Shown here: positions 27,923 to 36,646 of the stretch, in pieces
How positions within the stretch are numbered: the stretch's first letter is position 1
Layout of the letters: every line of letters starts with the position of its first letter
Origin: Variovorax sp. OAS795
Lineage (GTDB): Bacteria > Pseudomonadota > Gammaproteobacteria > Burkholderiales > Burkholderiaceae_C
DNA length: 64,000 bases
Reading direction: 5' to 3'
Assembly: GCF_040546685.1 (NCBI RefSeq)
Contig: NZ_JBEPOH010000002.1
Location: forward strand, 62,001 to 126,000
Notes under the pieces: model-generated
Told to the model about the DNA's origin: nothing
The model's database searches: none
What the model saw: the letters and a program-made list of their open reading frames with translations, nothing else
Translations under genes and position numbers: made by a program

Positions 27923-29251
27923 TCAGCTCGATGCCTTGCATGCCGCATCCATCTGCGCCGCCGCCTCGTTCACGCTCACCAGGCCACCGGGGAAGGCGCG
28001 GTTGAGCACCTGGGCGAAGGTGTCGCCGCACTTGCCGCTCATGTAGTGCAGCGGCGTTCCGATGAAGTATTTGGCCCCCGCGCTGCGTTCCTGCAATTCC
28101 TTGAAGTAGGGCGCGTAGATGCTGGTGATGCGCGACGGGTCCGTCCTGACGCCGGTCTGCAGCAGCACGGTCTCCATCCACTTGTTGCCGTTCTCCACGG
28201 TGGCGAGCGACGAGAGCATCTTGCCCGCGCATTCCTTGTTCTTGCTGCGCGCGTACATCACGTAGCTGCCGCCGACCGCCAGGGTCTTGCATTCGGGGCA
28301 CTTGCTGCCGTCCATCACCGGGTACTTCATCAAGCCGAGCGCAAAGTCCTTGGGCTGCCCGCCCTTCTCGGGCGCCACGAAGGCGCGGCCGGTGTACCAG
28401 CTCGCGATCGGGAACATCAGGGCCCCGGGGTTGGTGTGGAAGTAGTAGTGCGACTCGCCCAGCTTCATCGTCGCCATGCTCTTGGGGAACATGCCGGCAT
28501 CGACCAGTTGCCTGACCCATGTCATGGCCTCGATCACGCGCGGATCCTGGAAGGGCAGCCTGCCGGTCAGGAGCTTCTCGTAGTCGTCGGTGCCCAGCTT
28601 GCGCAGCAGCACCTCCTGCAGGAAGTACGCGCCGGGATAGGGCCGGTCGCCCACGCCCGTGGCGGTCGGCATGATGCCGGCGGCGACAGAGCGCTTGACC
28701 ATGTCGGTGAACTGGGCCTGCGTCATCTGCATGCTGGCCGGCGGCGTCACGCCGATCTTCTTCATCAGGTCGCGGTTGTAGTAGAGCTCGACCGAATACG
28801 CTTCCTGCGGCATGGCGTAGACCTTGCCGTTCCAGGTCCATGCGCGCTTGGCCCAGTCCTCGAGGTTGGCCAGGTCGATGTACTTGTCTAGGGGCTCCAG
28901 GTAGCCGCTCTTGGCGAACGCGATCTCGTCGGGCTCCAGCCAGAAGATGTCCGGCGCCTGGCCGGTGCGCACCGAGGTCTTCACGGAGGTGTAGAGGTCG
29001 GCCTTCTGCACGAACTGCAGGTTGACCTTGCACTGCGGCGTGGCGGCCTCGAACTGCTTCACGCGCTCTTCGATGAAGCTGCGCTTGGAAGCTTCGTCGG
29101 GCCAATGGCTCCACATGGTGATCGCCTGCTGCTGCGCCATGGCGGGCGCGCCGATCAACCCGAGCGCGGTGCCAGCCAGCGCCAGCGCGGCAGCGCTGCG
29201 GTGGAACGTGCGCAGGACCGGCCGCGCGGTGGAATGAAGAAAAAGCGTCAT
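27923..29251 (-). CDS. Sugar ABC transporter substrate-binding protein (family 1)
   Basis: A 442-residue periplasmic receptor with a Sec signal peptide (cleavage near PAMA-QQQ, about residue 38) and the CUT1 motif ITMWSHWPDEASK, GQAPDIFWLEPDE and GKVYAMPQEAYSVELYYNRDLM. A good AGGAG precedes ATG 29251. It holds six cysteines in the mature part, including a KCPECK pair near the middle, which is unusual for such receptors and may form a disulfide or bind metal. The ligand is probably a sugar, sugar acid or polyol. Confidence 0.92.
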   Translation of the reverse strand: MTLFLHSTARPVLRTFHRSAAALALAGTALGLIGAPAMAQQQAITMWSHWPDEASKRSFIEERVKQFEAATPQCKVNLQFVQKADLYTSVKTSVRTGQAPDIFWLEPDEIAFAKSGYLEPLDKYIDLANLEDWAKRAWTWNGKVYAMPQEAYSVELYYNRDLMKKIGVTPPASMQMTQAQFTDMVKRSVAAGIMPTATGVGDRPYPGAYFLQEVLLRKLGTDDYEKLLTGRLPFQDPRVIEAMTWVRQLVDAGMFPKSMATMKLGESHYYFHTNPGALMFPIASWYTGRAFVAPEKGGQPKDFALGLMKYPVMDGSKCPECKTLAVGGSYVMYARSKNKECAGKMLSSLATVENGNKWMETVLLQTGVRTDPSRITSIYAPYFKELQERSAGAKYFIGTPLHYMSGKCGDTFAQVLNRAFPGGLVSVNEAAAQMDAACKASS

Positions 29252-29315
29252 GGGTGTCTCCTGTCTATGAATCCGGGCCGGCGGCGCCGATGCGGTCTTC
29301 GCCGGTTGCGTGGAA

Positions 29316-30236
29316 TCAGCCGCGCGGATAGCCCGGCATGCTGAAATCGATGGCCTGCAGCTGGGCGTCGACCGCGGCGCGCGTGGCGTCGTCCAGCGGC
29401 ACCAGCGGCGGGCGCACGGTGCGCCATGGCGCATCGCCCGCGCAGGTGGCCACGGCGTGCTTCATCGCCGGAATCATCGAAGGGCCCTGGAACACCTTGC
29501 GCACCGCATCGGCCCTTGCCTGGAGGTCCGCGGCATCCGGACCCTGCCATCCCGCGTAGACGCGGTGGATGCCGGCGGGATTCATGTTCACCGTGGCGCT
29601 GATGCAGCCGGCGGCGCCGATCGGCATCGCCATCGAGAGGAGCGACTCGCTGGCGGGAAACACGTCGAAGCCGTCGGCTGCGAAGTTGTCGATCATGGCT
29701 TTCGTGTTGGCCCAGTCGCCGGAGGAATCCTTGGCGCCTGCGATGACGCCCGCATAGCGTGCGCGCAGGCGCTCGATCAGGCCGAGGGTGATCGGCACAT
29801 GGGTGAACTGGGGGATGTGATAGAGGTAGATCGGCGCACAGCCCGGGCCCACCTGTTCGATGATTTCGGCGTAGTAGGCGAACACGCCGTCCTCGGACAC
29901 ACCCTTGTAGAAGAACGGCGGCAGCACCAGGAGGCCGGCCGCGCCGATCTTCGACGCATGGCGCGAAAGCTCGACCGCGTCGGGCAGGGCGCAGGCGCCG
30001 GTCCCCGGCATCATCTTCTCCGGCGGAATGCACGCTTCGACCAGCGCCTCGGCCAACGCCTTCCGCTCGGCGACGCTGATCGAAGCGGCCTCCGAGTTGG
30101 TGCCGAAGATGGCGAGGGCCGCGTGGTTCCGCACGAGCCACCCGCAGTGCGCGATGAAGCGGTCGACATCGGGCTCCAACTTCGCGTTGAAGGGCGTCAG
30201 GACGGGCGCGAGAACGCCGCGCAGTCTGGTGGTCAT
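29316..30236 (-). CDS. DapA/NanA-family aldolase or dehydratase (sugar-acid type)
   Basis: A 306-residue TIM-barrel enzyme of the dihydrodipicolinate synthase/N-acetylneuraminate lyase superfamily. The Schiff-base lysine is K169 in GAKDSSGDW and the catalytic tyrosine Y139 in IYLYHIPQ; the phosphate/carboxylate motif is GTNSEA (residues 45-50). A lysine-synthesis role is unlikely given its place as first gene of a sugar ABC operon. In family terms it could be a 2-keto-3-deoxy-sugar-acid dehydratase (AraD, KdgD) or aldolase. It is divergent from a LysR gene across a 167-base gap holding a candidate operator. Confidence 0.85.
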   Translation of the reverse strand: MTTRLRGVLAPVLTPFNAKLEPDVDRFIAHCGWLVRNHAALAIFGTNSEAASISVAERKALAEALVEACIPPEKMMPGTGACALPDAVELSRHASKIGAAGLLVLPPFFYKGVSEDGVFAYYAEIIEQVGPGCAPIYLYHIPQFTHVPITLGLIERLRARYAGVIAGAKDSSGDWANTKAMIDNFAADGFDVFPASESLLSMAMPIGAAGCISATVNMNPAGIHRVYAGWQGPDAADLQARADAVRKVFQGPSMIPAMKHAVATCAGDAPWRTVRPPLVPLDDATRAAVDAQLQAIDFSMPGYPRG

Positions 30237-30352
30237 GCTGTTGTGTCTTCTGGAGAGGGAATCGGTGCAATGGAATCGAAGCCGGCCGGTGGCTTCTGCG
30301 CGCCGAGTTTGAAAGCACAGCCCCTTCGGAAGAAGCGATGCCGGCACCGTCA

Positions 30353-30373
30353 GAACAAAATAATTTTTTGTTC
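30353..30373. promoter_or_regulatory. Perfect 8-bp inverted repeat in divergent gap (site 1)
   Basis: GAACAAAA-TAATT-TTTTGTTC lies 31 bases upstream of the LysR start at 30404 and 117 bases upstream of the dapA-like start at 30236. A similar element, ACAAAA-N4-TTTTGT, occurs at 35072 in front of the TctC-IlvD-amidohydrolase operon. I infer a shared LysR operator. Confidence 0.6.
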
Positions 30374-30403
30374 CGGTCCCTTCGCGACGTTACATTCCTG
30401 CGC

Positions 30404-31282
30404 ATGGATACGCGCTACCTGCAGAGCTTCGTTGCCGTCGTCGAACTGGGATCGATGGCCGAGGCGGCGCGCCACCTGGACCTGACGCCTGCCGCCATTG
30501 CGGCGCGCGTCAAGGCGCTGGAGGAGGAGATGGGGCTGGCGCTGGTGCAGCGTGCGGGGCGCTCCGTTCGTCCGACCGAAGCCGGCCTCAAGATGCTCGA
30601 CCGCGCGCGCACCGTGCTGCGCGAAATCCGCGACCTGCGGGCGGCCGCCAGCGATGGGTTCGCGCTCGGCGAATTGAAGCTCGGCGTGTTCGGCTCGGCG
30701 CTGACCGGCGTGCTGCCCCCGCTGCTCAAGCGCCTCTACGAGCGCTACCCGGACCTGTCCGTGTTCGTCGCGCCCGGCAATTCCATCGAGCTCTGCCGCC
30801 AGGTGAGCGTGGGGGCCCTGGACGCCGCCATCGTGGTCGAGCCGCAGTTCGCCGTGGGCAAGGGCTGCGCGTGGCAGGCGCTGCTGGAAGAAGGCCTGGT
30901 GGTGGTCGCGCCCGCGGGCTCGGCGGACCGGCCGGCCCACCAGTTGCTGGAGACGGAACCCTTCATCCGCTACGACCGATCCGTGCTGGGCGGCCAGCTG
31001 GCCGACCGCTACCTGCGCGACCACAACCTGGCGGTGAAGCAGCGGCTGGAGATCGACAACCTGATGGCCATCGCCGCGCTCGTCGGACAGGGCCTGGGCG
31101 TGGCGCTGCTGCCCGACTGGGCGCCCATGTGGCACGTCGGCTACGGCATCGTGCCGGTCCCGCTGCCCGCGCGCGCGCCGGTGCGGCGCGTGGGCGTGGT
31201 GTGGGCGACGCACGGGCCGCGCGCCGCCTTGTCGGAGGCGCTGCTGACCGAGGCGCAGGCGATGTACCGTCAGCCGAACTGA
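30404..31282 (+). CDS. LysR-type transcriptional regulator
   Basis: A 292-residue LTTR with the N-terminal helix-turn-helix LQSFVAVVELGSMAEAARHLDLTPAAIAARVKALEEEMG and a full effector domain ending TEAQAMYRQPN. Start at 30404 (MDTRYLQSF) is standard; the frame is open to 30338, but this would run through the operator. It is divergent from the dapA-ABC operon and its 3' end overlaps the convergent amidohydrolase by 13 bases. It sits between two minus-strand operons with matching upstream palindromes, so it probably controls both. Confidence 0.9.
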   Translation: MDTRYLQSFVAVVELGSMAEAARHLDLTPAAIAARVKALEEEMGLALVQRAGRSVRPTEAGLKMLDRARTVLREIRDLRAAASDGFALGELKLGVFGSALTGVLPPLLKRLYERYPDLSVFVAPGNSIELCRQVSVGALDAAIVVEPQFAVGKGCAWQALLEEGLVVVAPAGSADRPAHQLLETEPFIRYDRSVLGGQLADRYLRDHNLAVKQRLEIDNLMAIAALVGQGLGVALLPDWAPMWHVGYGIVPVPLPARAPVRRVGVVWATHGPRAALSEALLTEAQAMYRQPN

Positions 31283-32166
31283 TAGAGCCCGGCCGGGTTG
31301 TCGACCAGCACCTGCTTGCGCACGGCCTCGTCCGGCACCGCCTGGGCGAATGCATCCAGAAGCGCCGCATCGTCGGGGATCCGCGAAGGCTGCTCGGTCG
31401 GGTGCGGCCAGTCGCTCGCCCAGAGCACGCGCCCGGGCGCCTCGCGGGTGTAGGCGCCTGCGGCCCGCACGGCGTCTTCATAGCCCGGCGCGCCGACCAC
31501 CGATTCGTTGTAGAAGCCCGAAAGCTTGACGTAGGCCTTGCCCTGCTGGAGCAAGCCGCGCACCATCAGGAAAGCCGGGTGCCGCGTCGCATGCGGCTGC
31601 GGCACGCGCGCCAGGTGGTCGAACACCACCGGCACCGGCAGGGCGGCCCAGACCGCTCGCGCCTCCAGCAGCACGGCCGCAGGCGCGTTGACCTGGATGT
31701 GCCATCCCAGTGGCGCGATCCGCGCCGCCAGGGGCTTCACCATGGCGAGCGTGGTCGCACCCGGCGGCGCAAGATTGAACCGGATCCCGCGCACGCCCCC
31801 GTCGTGCAGCTCGCGCAACCCGCCGTCCGTCACGTCGGTATCGACCACGGCAATGCCGCGCGCCCTCCCGCCGAACTGTGCGATCGACGCGAGCAGCAGC
31901 CGGTTGTCGGTCCCGTAGCTCGACGGCTGGACGATGACATTGCGCGTGGTGCCGATGCGCTTCTGCAAGGCCTGGTAGTCGGCGATCAGTGCATCGCCGG
32001 GCTGCAGCGCCGCACCGGCGGCGAACGGGTAGCGCGCATCGTAGATGTGGTGGTGGCAATCGCAGGCATCGGCGGGCACGCGCGTGGCCGGCCGTGCCGT
32101 GCCGCTCGACCACTTCACGGCGGGGGCGGGTGCATGCGCACCAGAGGGCGCAGCCCGGCGGTCCAT
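31270..32166 (-). CDS. Amidohydrolase-family lactonase or lactone isomerase (COG3618-like)
   Basis: A 298-residue TIM-barrel hydrolase. The first metal motif is in CDCHHHIYD (residues 35-43) and the C-terminal Asp in LWASDWPHPTEQP. PVVFDHLARVP is the mid-barrel signature. This group includes 2-pyrone-4,6-dicarboxylate hydrolase, sugar lactonases and galactarolactone isomerase. Placed one base after the IlvD-type dehydratase gene, a sugar-lactone role fits best. The first 30 residues are Ala/Pro-rich and not conserved in the family, so the true start could be internal. Confidence 0.82.
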   Translation of the reverse strand: MDRRAAPSGAHAPAPAVKWSSGTARPATRVPADACDCHHHIYDARYPFAAGAALQPGDALIADYQALQKRIGTTRNVIVQPSSYGTDNRLLLASIAQFGGRARGIAVVDTDVTDGGLRELHDGGVRGIRFNLAPPGATTLAMVKPLAARIAPLGWHIQVNAPAAVLLEARAVWAALPVPVVFDHLARVPQPHATRHPAFLMVRGLLQQGKAYVKLSGFYNESVVGAPGYEDAVRAAGAYTREAPGRVLWASDWPHPTEQPSRIPDDAALLDAFAQAVPDEAVRKQVLVDNPAGLYQFG

Positions 32167-32167
32167 G

Positions 32168-33922
32168 CTAGCGCGGCACCTTGCCGGTCATCCTGGCTGC
32201 CCGCAGGAAATCGAAGTCCACGCCCTGGTCGGCCTGCGTCACGGTCTGCAGGAACAGCTTGCGGTAGCCGCGCTCCGCGGTCGGCGCGACGGCCGGGGAC
32301 GCTTCGGCGCGGCGCGCGAGCTCTTGCGCCGGCACCAGCAGAGAGATCTCGCGGTTCGCGACGCTGAGCCGGATGCGGTCGCCGTTGCGCACATAGGCCA
32401 GCGGACCGCCGATTGCCGATTCGGGCGTGACATGCAGCACGATGGTGCCGAACGCCGTGCCGCTCATGCGGCCGTCCGAGATCCGCACGATGTCCTTGAC
32501 GCCTGCGCGGGCCAGCTTGCGCGGGATCGGAATGTAGCCCGCCTCGGGCATGCCGGGCGCACCCTTGGGCCCGATGTTTTTGAGCACCAGCACGTCTTCG
32601 GCCGTGACGTCGAGGTCTTCGCTGTCGATCCGGCGGACCAGGTCCTCGATGTTCTCGAACACGACGGCCCGGCCTTCGTGCTCCATGAGCTTCGGGTCGG
32701 CGGCCGACTGCTTGATGATGGCGCCGCCCGGTGCGAGGTTGCCTTGCAGCACCGCGATGGCCCCCTGGGGATAGATCGGGTGGCTGCGCGGGCGTACCAC
32801 CGCCTGCTCAAAGCCCGGGCCCGCGCGCTCCATCTCCTCGCCGAGCGTGCGGCCCGTCACGGTCATGGCGTCCAGGCGCAGCAATGGCTTGAGTTCGCGC
32901 AGCAGCGTGGCCATGCCCCCCGCATGATGGAAATCTTCCATGTACCACTGGCCCGACGGCTTCAGGTCGAGCAACACCGGCGTCTCGCGCCCCATGCGGT
33001 CGAGCGCGGCCAGATCGATCTCCAGGCCCATGCGCCCGGCGATCGCCGCGAGATGCACGATGCCGTTGGTCGACCCGCCGATCGCCAGCAGCACGCGCAT
33101 GGCGTTTTCGAAGGCCGCGGGCGTCAGGATCCTGTCGATCGTCAATCCGGTGCGCGCCATCTGCACCGCCTGCGCCCCGGTCTGCTCGGCAATGCGGATG
33201 CGGTCCGCGGTCACGGCGGGCGGGGAGGCGCCGCCCGGCACCGTCATGCCCAGCGCCTCGGCAATGCAGGCCATGGTGCTGGCCGTTCCCATGACCGAGC
33301 AGGTGCCCACGCTGGCGACCAGCTGGTTGTTCACGTCGGCGATTTCCTCGGCTTCGATCTCGCCCGCGCGGTACTTGCCCCAGTAGCGCCGGCAGTCGGT
33401 GCAGGCGCCGACCCGCTCGCCGCGGTGGCTGCCCGTGAGCATCGAACCCGTGATGAGCTGGATCGAGGGAATGCCGGCCGACGCCGCGCCCATCAGCTGG
33501 GCCGGCACGGTCTTGTCGCAGCCGCCGATCAGCACCACGGCGTCCATGGGCTGGGCGCGCACCATCTCCTCGGTGTCCATCGACATGAGGTTGCGCAGGT
33601 ACATGCTGGTCGGCGCGGCAAAGCTCTCGTGGATGGAGACCGTTGGAAAGTCCATCGGCAGCCCGCCCGCCAGCATCACGCCGCGTTTGACGGCCTCGAT
33701 GAGCTGCGGCGCGTTGCCATGGCACGGGTTGTAGGAACTCCCCGTGTTCGCGATGCCGATCACCGGACGGTCGAGCGCCGCGTCGGTGAAGCCGGCCCCC
33801 TTGATGAAGGCCTTGCGCAGGAAGAGCGAGAAGCCCTGGTCTCCATAGCTGGTGAGGCCCTTGCGCATGCCGGCGCCGTCGGTCGATGGGTCGGGCTCGA
33901 AAGGGGATTTCTCGTCGGTCAT
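32168..33922 (-). CDS. IlvD/Edd-family sugar-acid dehydratase
   Basis: A 584-residue dehydratase with Fe-S ligands Cys67 (NPCHGN), Cys135 (GGCDKTVPAQ) and Cys208 (GTCSVMG). The GACTDCRRYW segment and overall length match L-arabonate/D-xylonate/galactonate-type dehydratases better than biosynthetic IlvD. It would convert an aldonic acid to its 2-keto-3-deoxy form, the type of substrate used by the DapA-family enzyme at 29316. The start at 33922 follows the TctC stop by 40 bases; the longer frame overlaps that gene. Confidence 0.88.
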   Translation of the reverse strand: MTDEKSPFEPDPSTDGAGMRKGLTSYGDQGFSLFLRKAFIKGAGFTDAALDRPVIGIANTGSSYNPCHGNAPQLIEAVKRGVMLAGGLPMDFPTVSIHESFAAPTSMYLRNLMSMDTEEMVRAQPMDAVVLIGGCDKTVPAQLMGAASAGIPSIQLITGSMLTGSHRGERVGACTDCRRYWGKYRAGEIEAEEIADVNNQLVASVGTCSVMGTASTMACIAEALGMTVPGGASPPAVTADRIRIAEQTGAQAVQMARTGLTIDRILTPAAFENAMRVLLAIGGSTNGIVHLAAIAGRMGLEIDLAALDRMGRETPVLLDLKPSGQWYMEDFHHAGGMATLLRELKPLLRLDAMTVTGRTLGEEMERAGPGFEQAVVRPRSHPIYPQGAIAVLQGNLAPGGAIIKQSAADPKLMEHEGRAVVFENIEDLVRRIDSEDLDVTAEDVLVLKNIGPKGAPGMPEAGYIPIPRKLARAGVKDIVRISDGRMSGTAFGTIVLHVTPESAIGGPLAYVRNGDRIRLSVANREISLLVPAQELARRAEASPAVAPTAERGYRKLFLQTVTQADQGVDFDFLRAARMTGKVPR

Positions 33923-33962
33923 GCGCGCGGTTCCTTGGGTTCGTGCATCGGGTCGCGTCGTG

Positions 33963-34961
33963 TCATTCGTCCGCCTTGATGTTGGTTGCGGCAATCAGTT
34001 TCTCCCAGCGCGCCACCTCGAGCGCGATGCGCTGGGCCGCTTGCGCCGGCGTCGCGGGCTCGGCCGCATACACGCCCTGCTTCAGCAGCATCTCCTTGAC
34101 TTCGGGCGACCGCACCAGCCGCGACAGTGCCTCGTTCAGCCTCGCGACGATGGCCTCGGGCGTGCCCGCGGGCGCCAGCACGCCGAAGGTCGAAGCGATG
34201 TCGAGCGCCGGCATGCCGGCCTCGACCGCGGACGGCACCTCCGGCAGCATCGAGATGCGCCCGGGCATCGTCACCGCCAGCGCGCGCAGCTTTCCCGAGG
34301 TGATGAACGGCAGCGCCGCGGGCACCGTCTCGACCATCATGTTGACCTGTCCGGCCACGAGATCCGTCATCGCAGGACCGCTGCCCTTGTAGGCGATGTG
34401 TGTCATCTCTATCTTGGCATCGCTGCGGATGATCTCGGCGGCCAGGCGCTGCGGGGCGCCCGCACCCGAGGACGCGTAGTTCAGCTTCTCGGGATGGGCC
34501 CTGCCATAGGCCACCAGCTCCTTGAGGCTCTTCACCGGGAGCGTGGGGTTCACCACCACCACCAGCGGCACCGATCCCACCACCATGACCGGCGCGAAGT
34601 CCTGGGTGATGCTGTAGCGGATCTTGCCCTTCTCCAGCGTTGCCATGGTGGCATGGGAGGTGAGCGCGCCCATGAGCAAGGTGTAGCCGTCCGGCGCCGC
34701 CCTGGCGGCGGCTTCGGCGCCGATGTTGCCGCCGGCCCCGCCGCGGTTGTCGACGACCACCTGCTGGCCCAGCTGCTCGCCGAGCTTCAGGGCGATGATG
34801 CGGCCGATGACGTCGGTGGCGCCGCCCGGCGGGTAGGGCACGATGAGCTTGATCGGCTTGTCGGGGTACGCCGCGAACGAAGCCGCGGCGCCGAGGGAGA
34901 GCGCAGCCGAGACCACGGCCCCTACAAAGAAGCGGCGGCGCTGCGAAGGTGTGTCGGGCAT
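33963..34961 (-). CDS. Bug-family TctC-type periplasmic receptor
   Basis: A 332-residue receptor with signal peptide (RRRFFVGAVVSAALSLGAAASFA) and the Bug hallmark YPDKPIKLIVPYPPGGATDVIGRI; ASSGAGAPQRLAAEI and LAPAGTPEAIVARLNEAL follow. No tctA or tctB is adjacent, so it is an orphan receptor that borrows a permease or acts as a sensor. It heads the operon with the IlvD-type dehydratase and amidohydrolase. A palindrome lies 111 bases upstream. Confidence 0.92.
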   Translation of the reverse strand: MPDTPSQRRRFFVGAVVSAALSLGAAASFAAYPDKPIKLIVPYPPGGATDVIGRIIALKLGEQLGQQVVVDNRGGAGGNIGAEAAARAAPDGYTLLMGALTSHATMATLEKGKIRYSITQDFAPVMVVGSVPLVVVVNPTLPVKSLKELVAYGRAHPEKLNYASSGAGAPQRLAAEIIRSDAKIEMTHIAYKGSGPAMTDLVAGQVNMMVETVPAALPFITSGKLRALAVTMPGRISMLPEVPSAVEAGMPALDIASTFGVLAPAGTPEAIVARLNEALSRLVRSPEVKEMLLKQGVYAAEPATPAQAAQRIALEVARWEKLIAATNIKADE

Positions 34962-35071
34962 GGTCTGTCTCCGGTCGGGACGCGAGCCGATACCGTCGGA
35001 CCGCTGTGTGCAAGTCCCCTAGTGTTGCCAATGCCCGCACCGCGTCCAAGCGCCGCGCGCATGGACAGACC

Positions 35072-35087
35072 ACAAAACTTTTTTTGT
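35072..35087. promoter_or_regulatory. Inverted repeat similar to site 1 (site 2)
   Basis: ACAAAA-CTTT-TTTTGT lies 111 bases upstream of the TctC start at 34961, in the 173-base gap after the semialdehyde dehydrogenase. The arms match the inner six bases of the 30353-30373 palindrome. The spacer is four bases here against five there, so binding by the same regulator is an inference. Confidence 0.5.
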
Positions 35088-35134
35088 TTACCCGGCCACG
35101 GCGCAGCCCCGCGGCCGCGCCGGGCTAAGCGACC

Positions 35135-36613
35135 TCAGAGCCCGCCCTGGCAGAGGTACTTGGTGTGCATGTAGTCGTCCAGGCCGTGCACCGAGCCTTC
35201 GCGGCCGTAGCCCGATTCCTTCACGCCGCCGAAGGGCGCGGCCTCGGCGGCCAGCGCGCCTTCGTTGATGCCGACGATGCCGGATTCGAGCGCCTCCGCC
35301 ACGCGCCAGATGCGCCGCACGTCGGTCGAATAGAAGTAGGCGGCCAGGCCGAAGGGCGTGTCGTTGGCGGCGGCGATCACCTCGGCCTCGGTGTCGAAGC
35401 GCGTGACCGGCACCACCGGCCCGAAGGTCTCCTCGCAGCTGCACTCCATGGTGGCGTCGGCGTTGACCAGCACCGTGGCCGCGTAGTAGTTGGGGCCGTC
35501 GCAGCGCGCGGAACGCAGCCGCTCGCCACCGACCACCACGCGCGCACCGCGCGCCACGGCGTCGCGCACGTGACGCTCGATCTTGTCGACCGCGCGCGCA
35601 TTGATCATCGGGCCGATCTGCGAGGCCGGATCGGTGGCCGGGCCGACCTGGAGCGCGCCCACGCGCGCCGCCAGCTTGTCGACGAAGGCGTCGTGCACCC
35701 TGGCCTGCACGAACACGCGGTTCGGGCACACGCAGGTCTGGCCGCCGTTGCGGAACTTGGCGGCCATGAGCCCTTCGACCGCGGCCTCGACGTCGGCGTC
35801 GTCGAACACGATGAACGGCGCATTGCCGCCGAGCTCGAGCGACAGCTTCTTGAGCGTGTCGGCCGAGGCGCGCGCCAGGTGCTTGCCGACCGGCGTGGAG
35901 CCGGTGAAGCTGATCTTGCGCACGCGCGCATCGGCCAGCCACACATCGACCACTTCGGGCGTGCGCTCGCGCGAGGCCGTCACGATATTCAGCACGCCCG
36001 GCGGCACGCCGGCTTCCTCGGCCAGCTTCACGAGCGCGAGCGACGTGAGCGGCGTGTCCTCGGCCGGCTTGCACACCACCGTGCAGCCCGCGGCCAGCGC
36101 CGGCGCGATCTTGCGCGCGATCATGGCGGCCGGAAAGTTCCACGGTGTGATGGCGGCGACCACGCCCACCGGTTCCTTCAGCGCCATCATGCGGCGGCCC
36201 GTGACGGGCGCGGGAATCACGTCGCCGTTGGCGCGCGTGGCTTCTTCGCCGAACCACTCGACATAGCTGGCCGCGTAGGCCACTTCGCCGCGGCCCTCGG
36301 CCAGCGGCTTGCCTTGCTCGCGCGAGATCAGGCGGCCCAGGTCTTCCTGGTGTGCCAGCATGAGGTCGTTCCAGCGCTTGAGAATTTGTGCGCGCTGCTT
36401 CGCCGGCACGGCGCGCCAGGCGGCAAACGCGGCGTGCGCGGCGGCGACCGCGGCGCGCGCGTCGGCGGCGGTGCCGTCGGGCACGCTCGCAAAGACGGTG
36501 TCGGTGGCAGGGTCGGTCACATCGAGGCGGCGGCCATCGCTGGCGTCGCGCCATTCGGCGCCGATGAGCTGGCGGCCTGGCAGCAGGTCCTGGCGTTCAA
36601 GGGTCAGAGTCAT
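35135..36613 (-). CDS. NAD(P)-dependent semialdehyde dehydrogenase, GabD-like (copy 2)
   Basis: A 492-residue aldehyde dehydrogenase nearly identical to the enzyme at 14331-15800 (about 87 percent by eye), including the first six residues MTLTLE. Catalytic Glu is in SLELGGN and Cys in NGGQTCVCPN. It has a three-residue longer surface loop (GERLRSARCDGPNYY). It is the last gene of the long minus-strand operon, 33 bases after the tartrate dehydrogenase gene. It could also finish the sugar-acid pathway to the right of it as a 2-oxoglutarate-semialdehyde dehydrogenase. Confidence 0.9.
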   Translation of the reverse strand: MTLTLERQDLLPGRQLIGAEWRDASDGRRLDVTDPATDTVFASVPDGTAADARAAVAAAHAAFAAWRAVPAKQRAQILKRWNDLMLAHQEDLGRLISREQGKPLAEGRGEVAYAASYVEWFGEEATRANGDVIPAPVTGRRMMALKEPVGVVAAITPWNFPAAMIARKIAPALAAGCTVVCKPAEDTPLTSLALVKLAEEAGVPPGVLNIVTASRERTPEVVDVWLADARVRKISFTGSTPVGKHLARASADTLKKLSLELGGNAPFIVFDDADVEAAVEGLMAAKFRNGGQTCVCPNRVFVQARVHDAFVDKLAARVGALQVGPATDPASQIGPMINARAVDKIERHVRDAVARGARVVVGGERLRSARCDGPNYYAATVLVNADATMECSCEETFGPVVPVTRFDTEAEVIAAANDTPFGLAAYFYSTDVRRIWRVAEALESGIVGINEGALAAEAAPFGGVKESGYGREGSVHGLDDYMHTKYLCQGGL

Positions 36614-36646
36614 GATTGCAGACGAAGTCGTGAAGGGTTGTGGGGC

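Noticed and set aside
29316..30236. Lysine-biosynthetic dapA
   Set aside because: GTNSEA motif and location at the head of a sugar ABC operon with its own LysR speak against the housekeeping enzyme.
32045..33979. A 644-codon plus-strand frame opposite the IlvD-type dehydratase
   Set aside because: Antisense of a conserved Fe-S dehydratase; no recognisable protein features.
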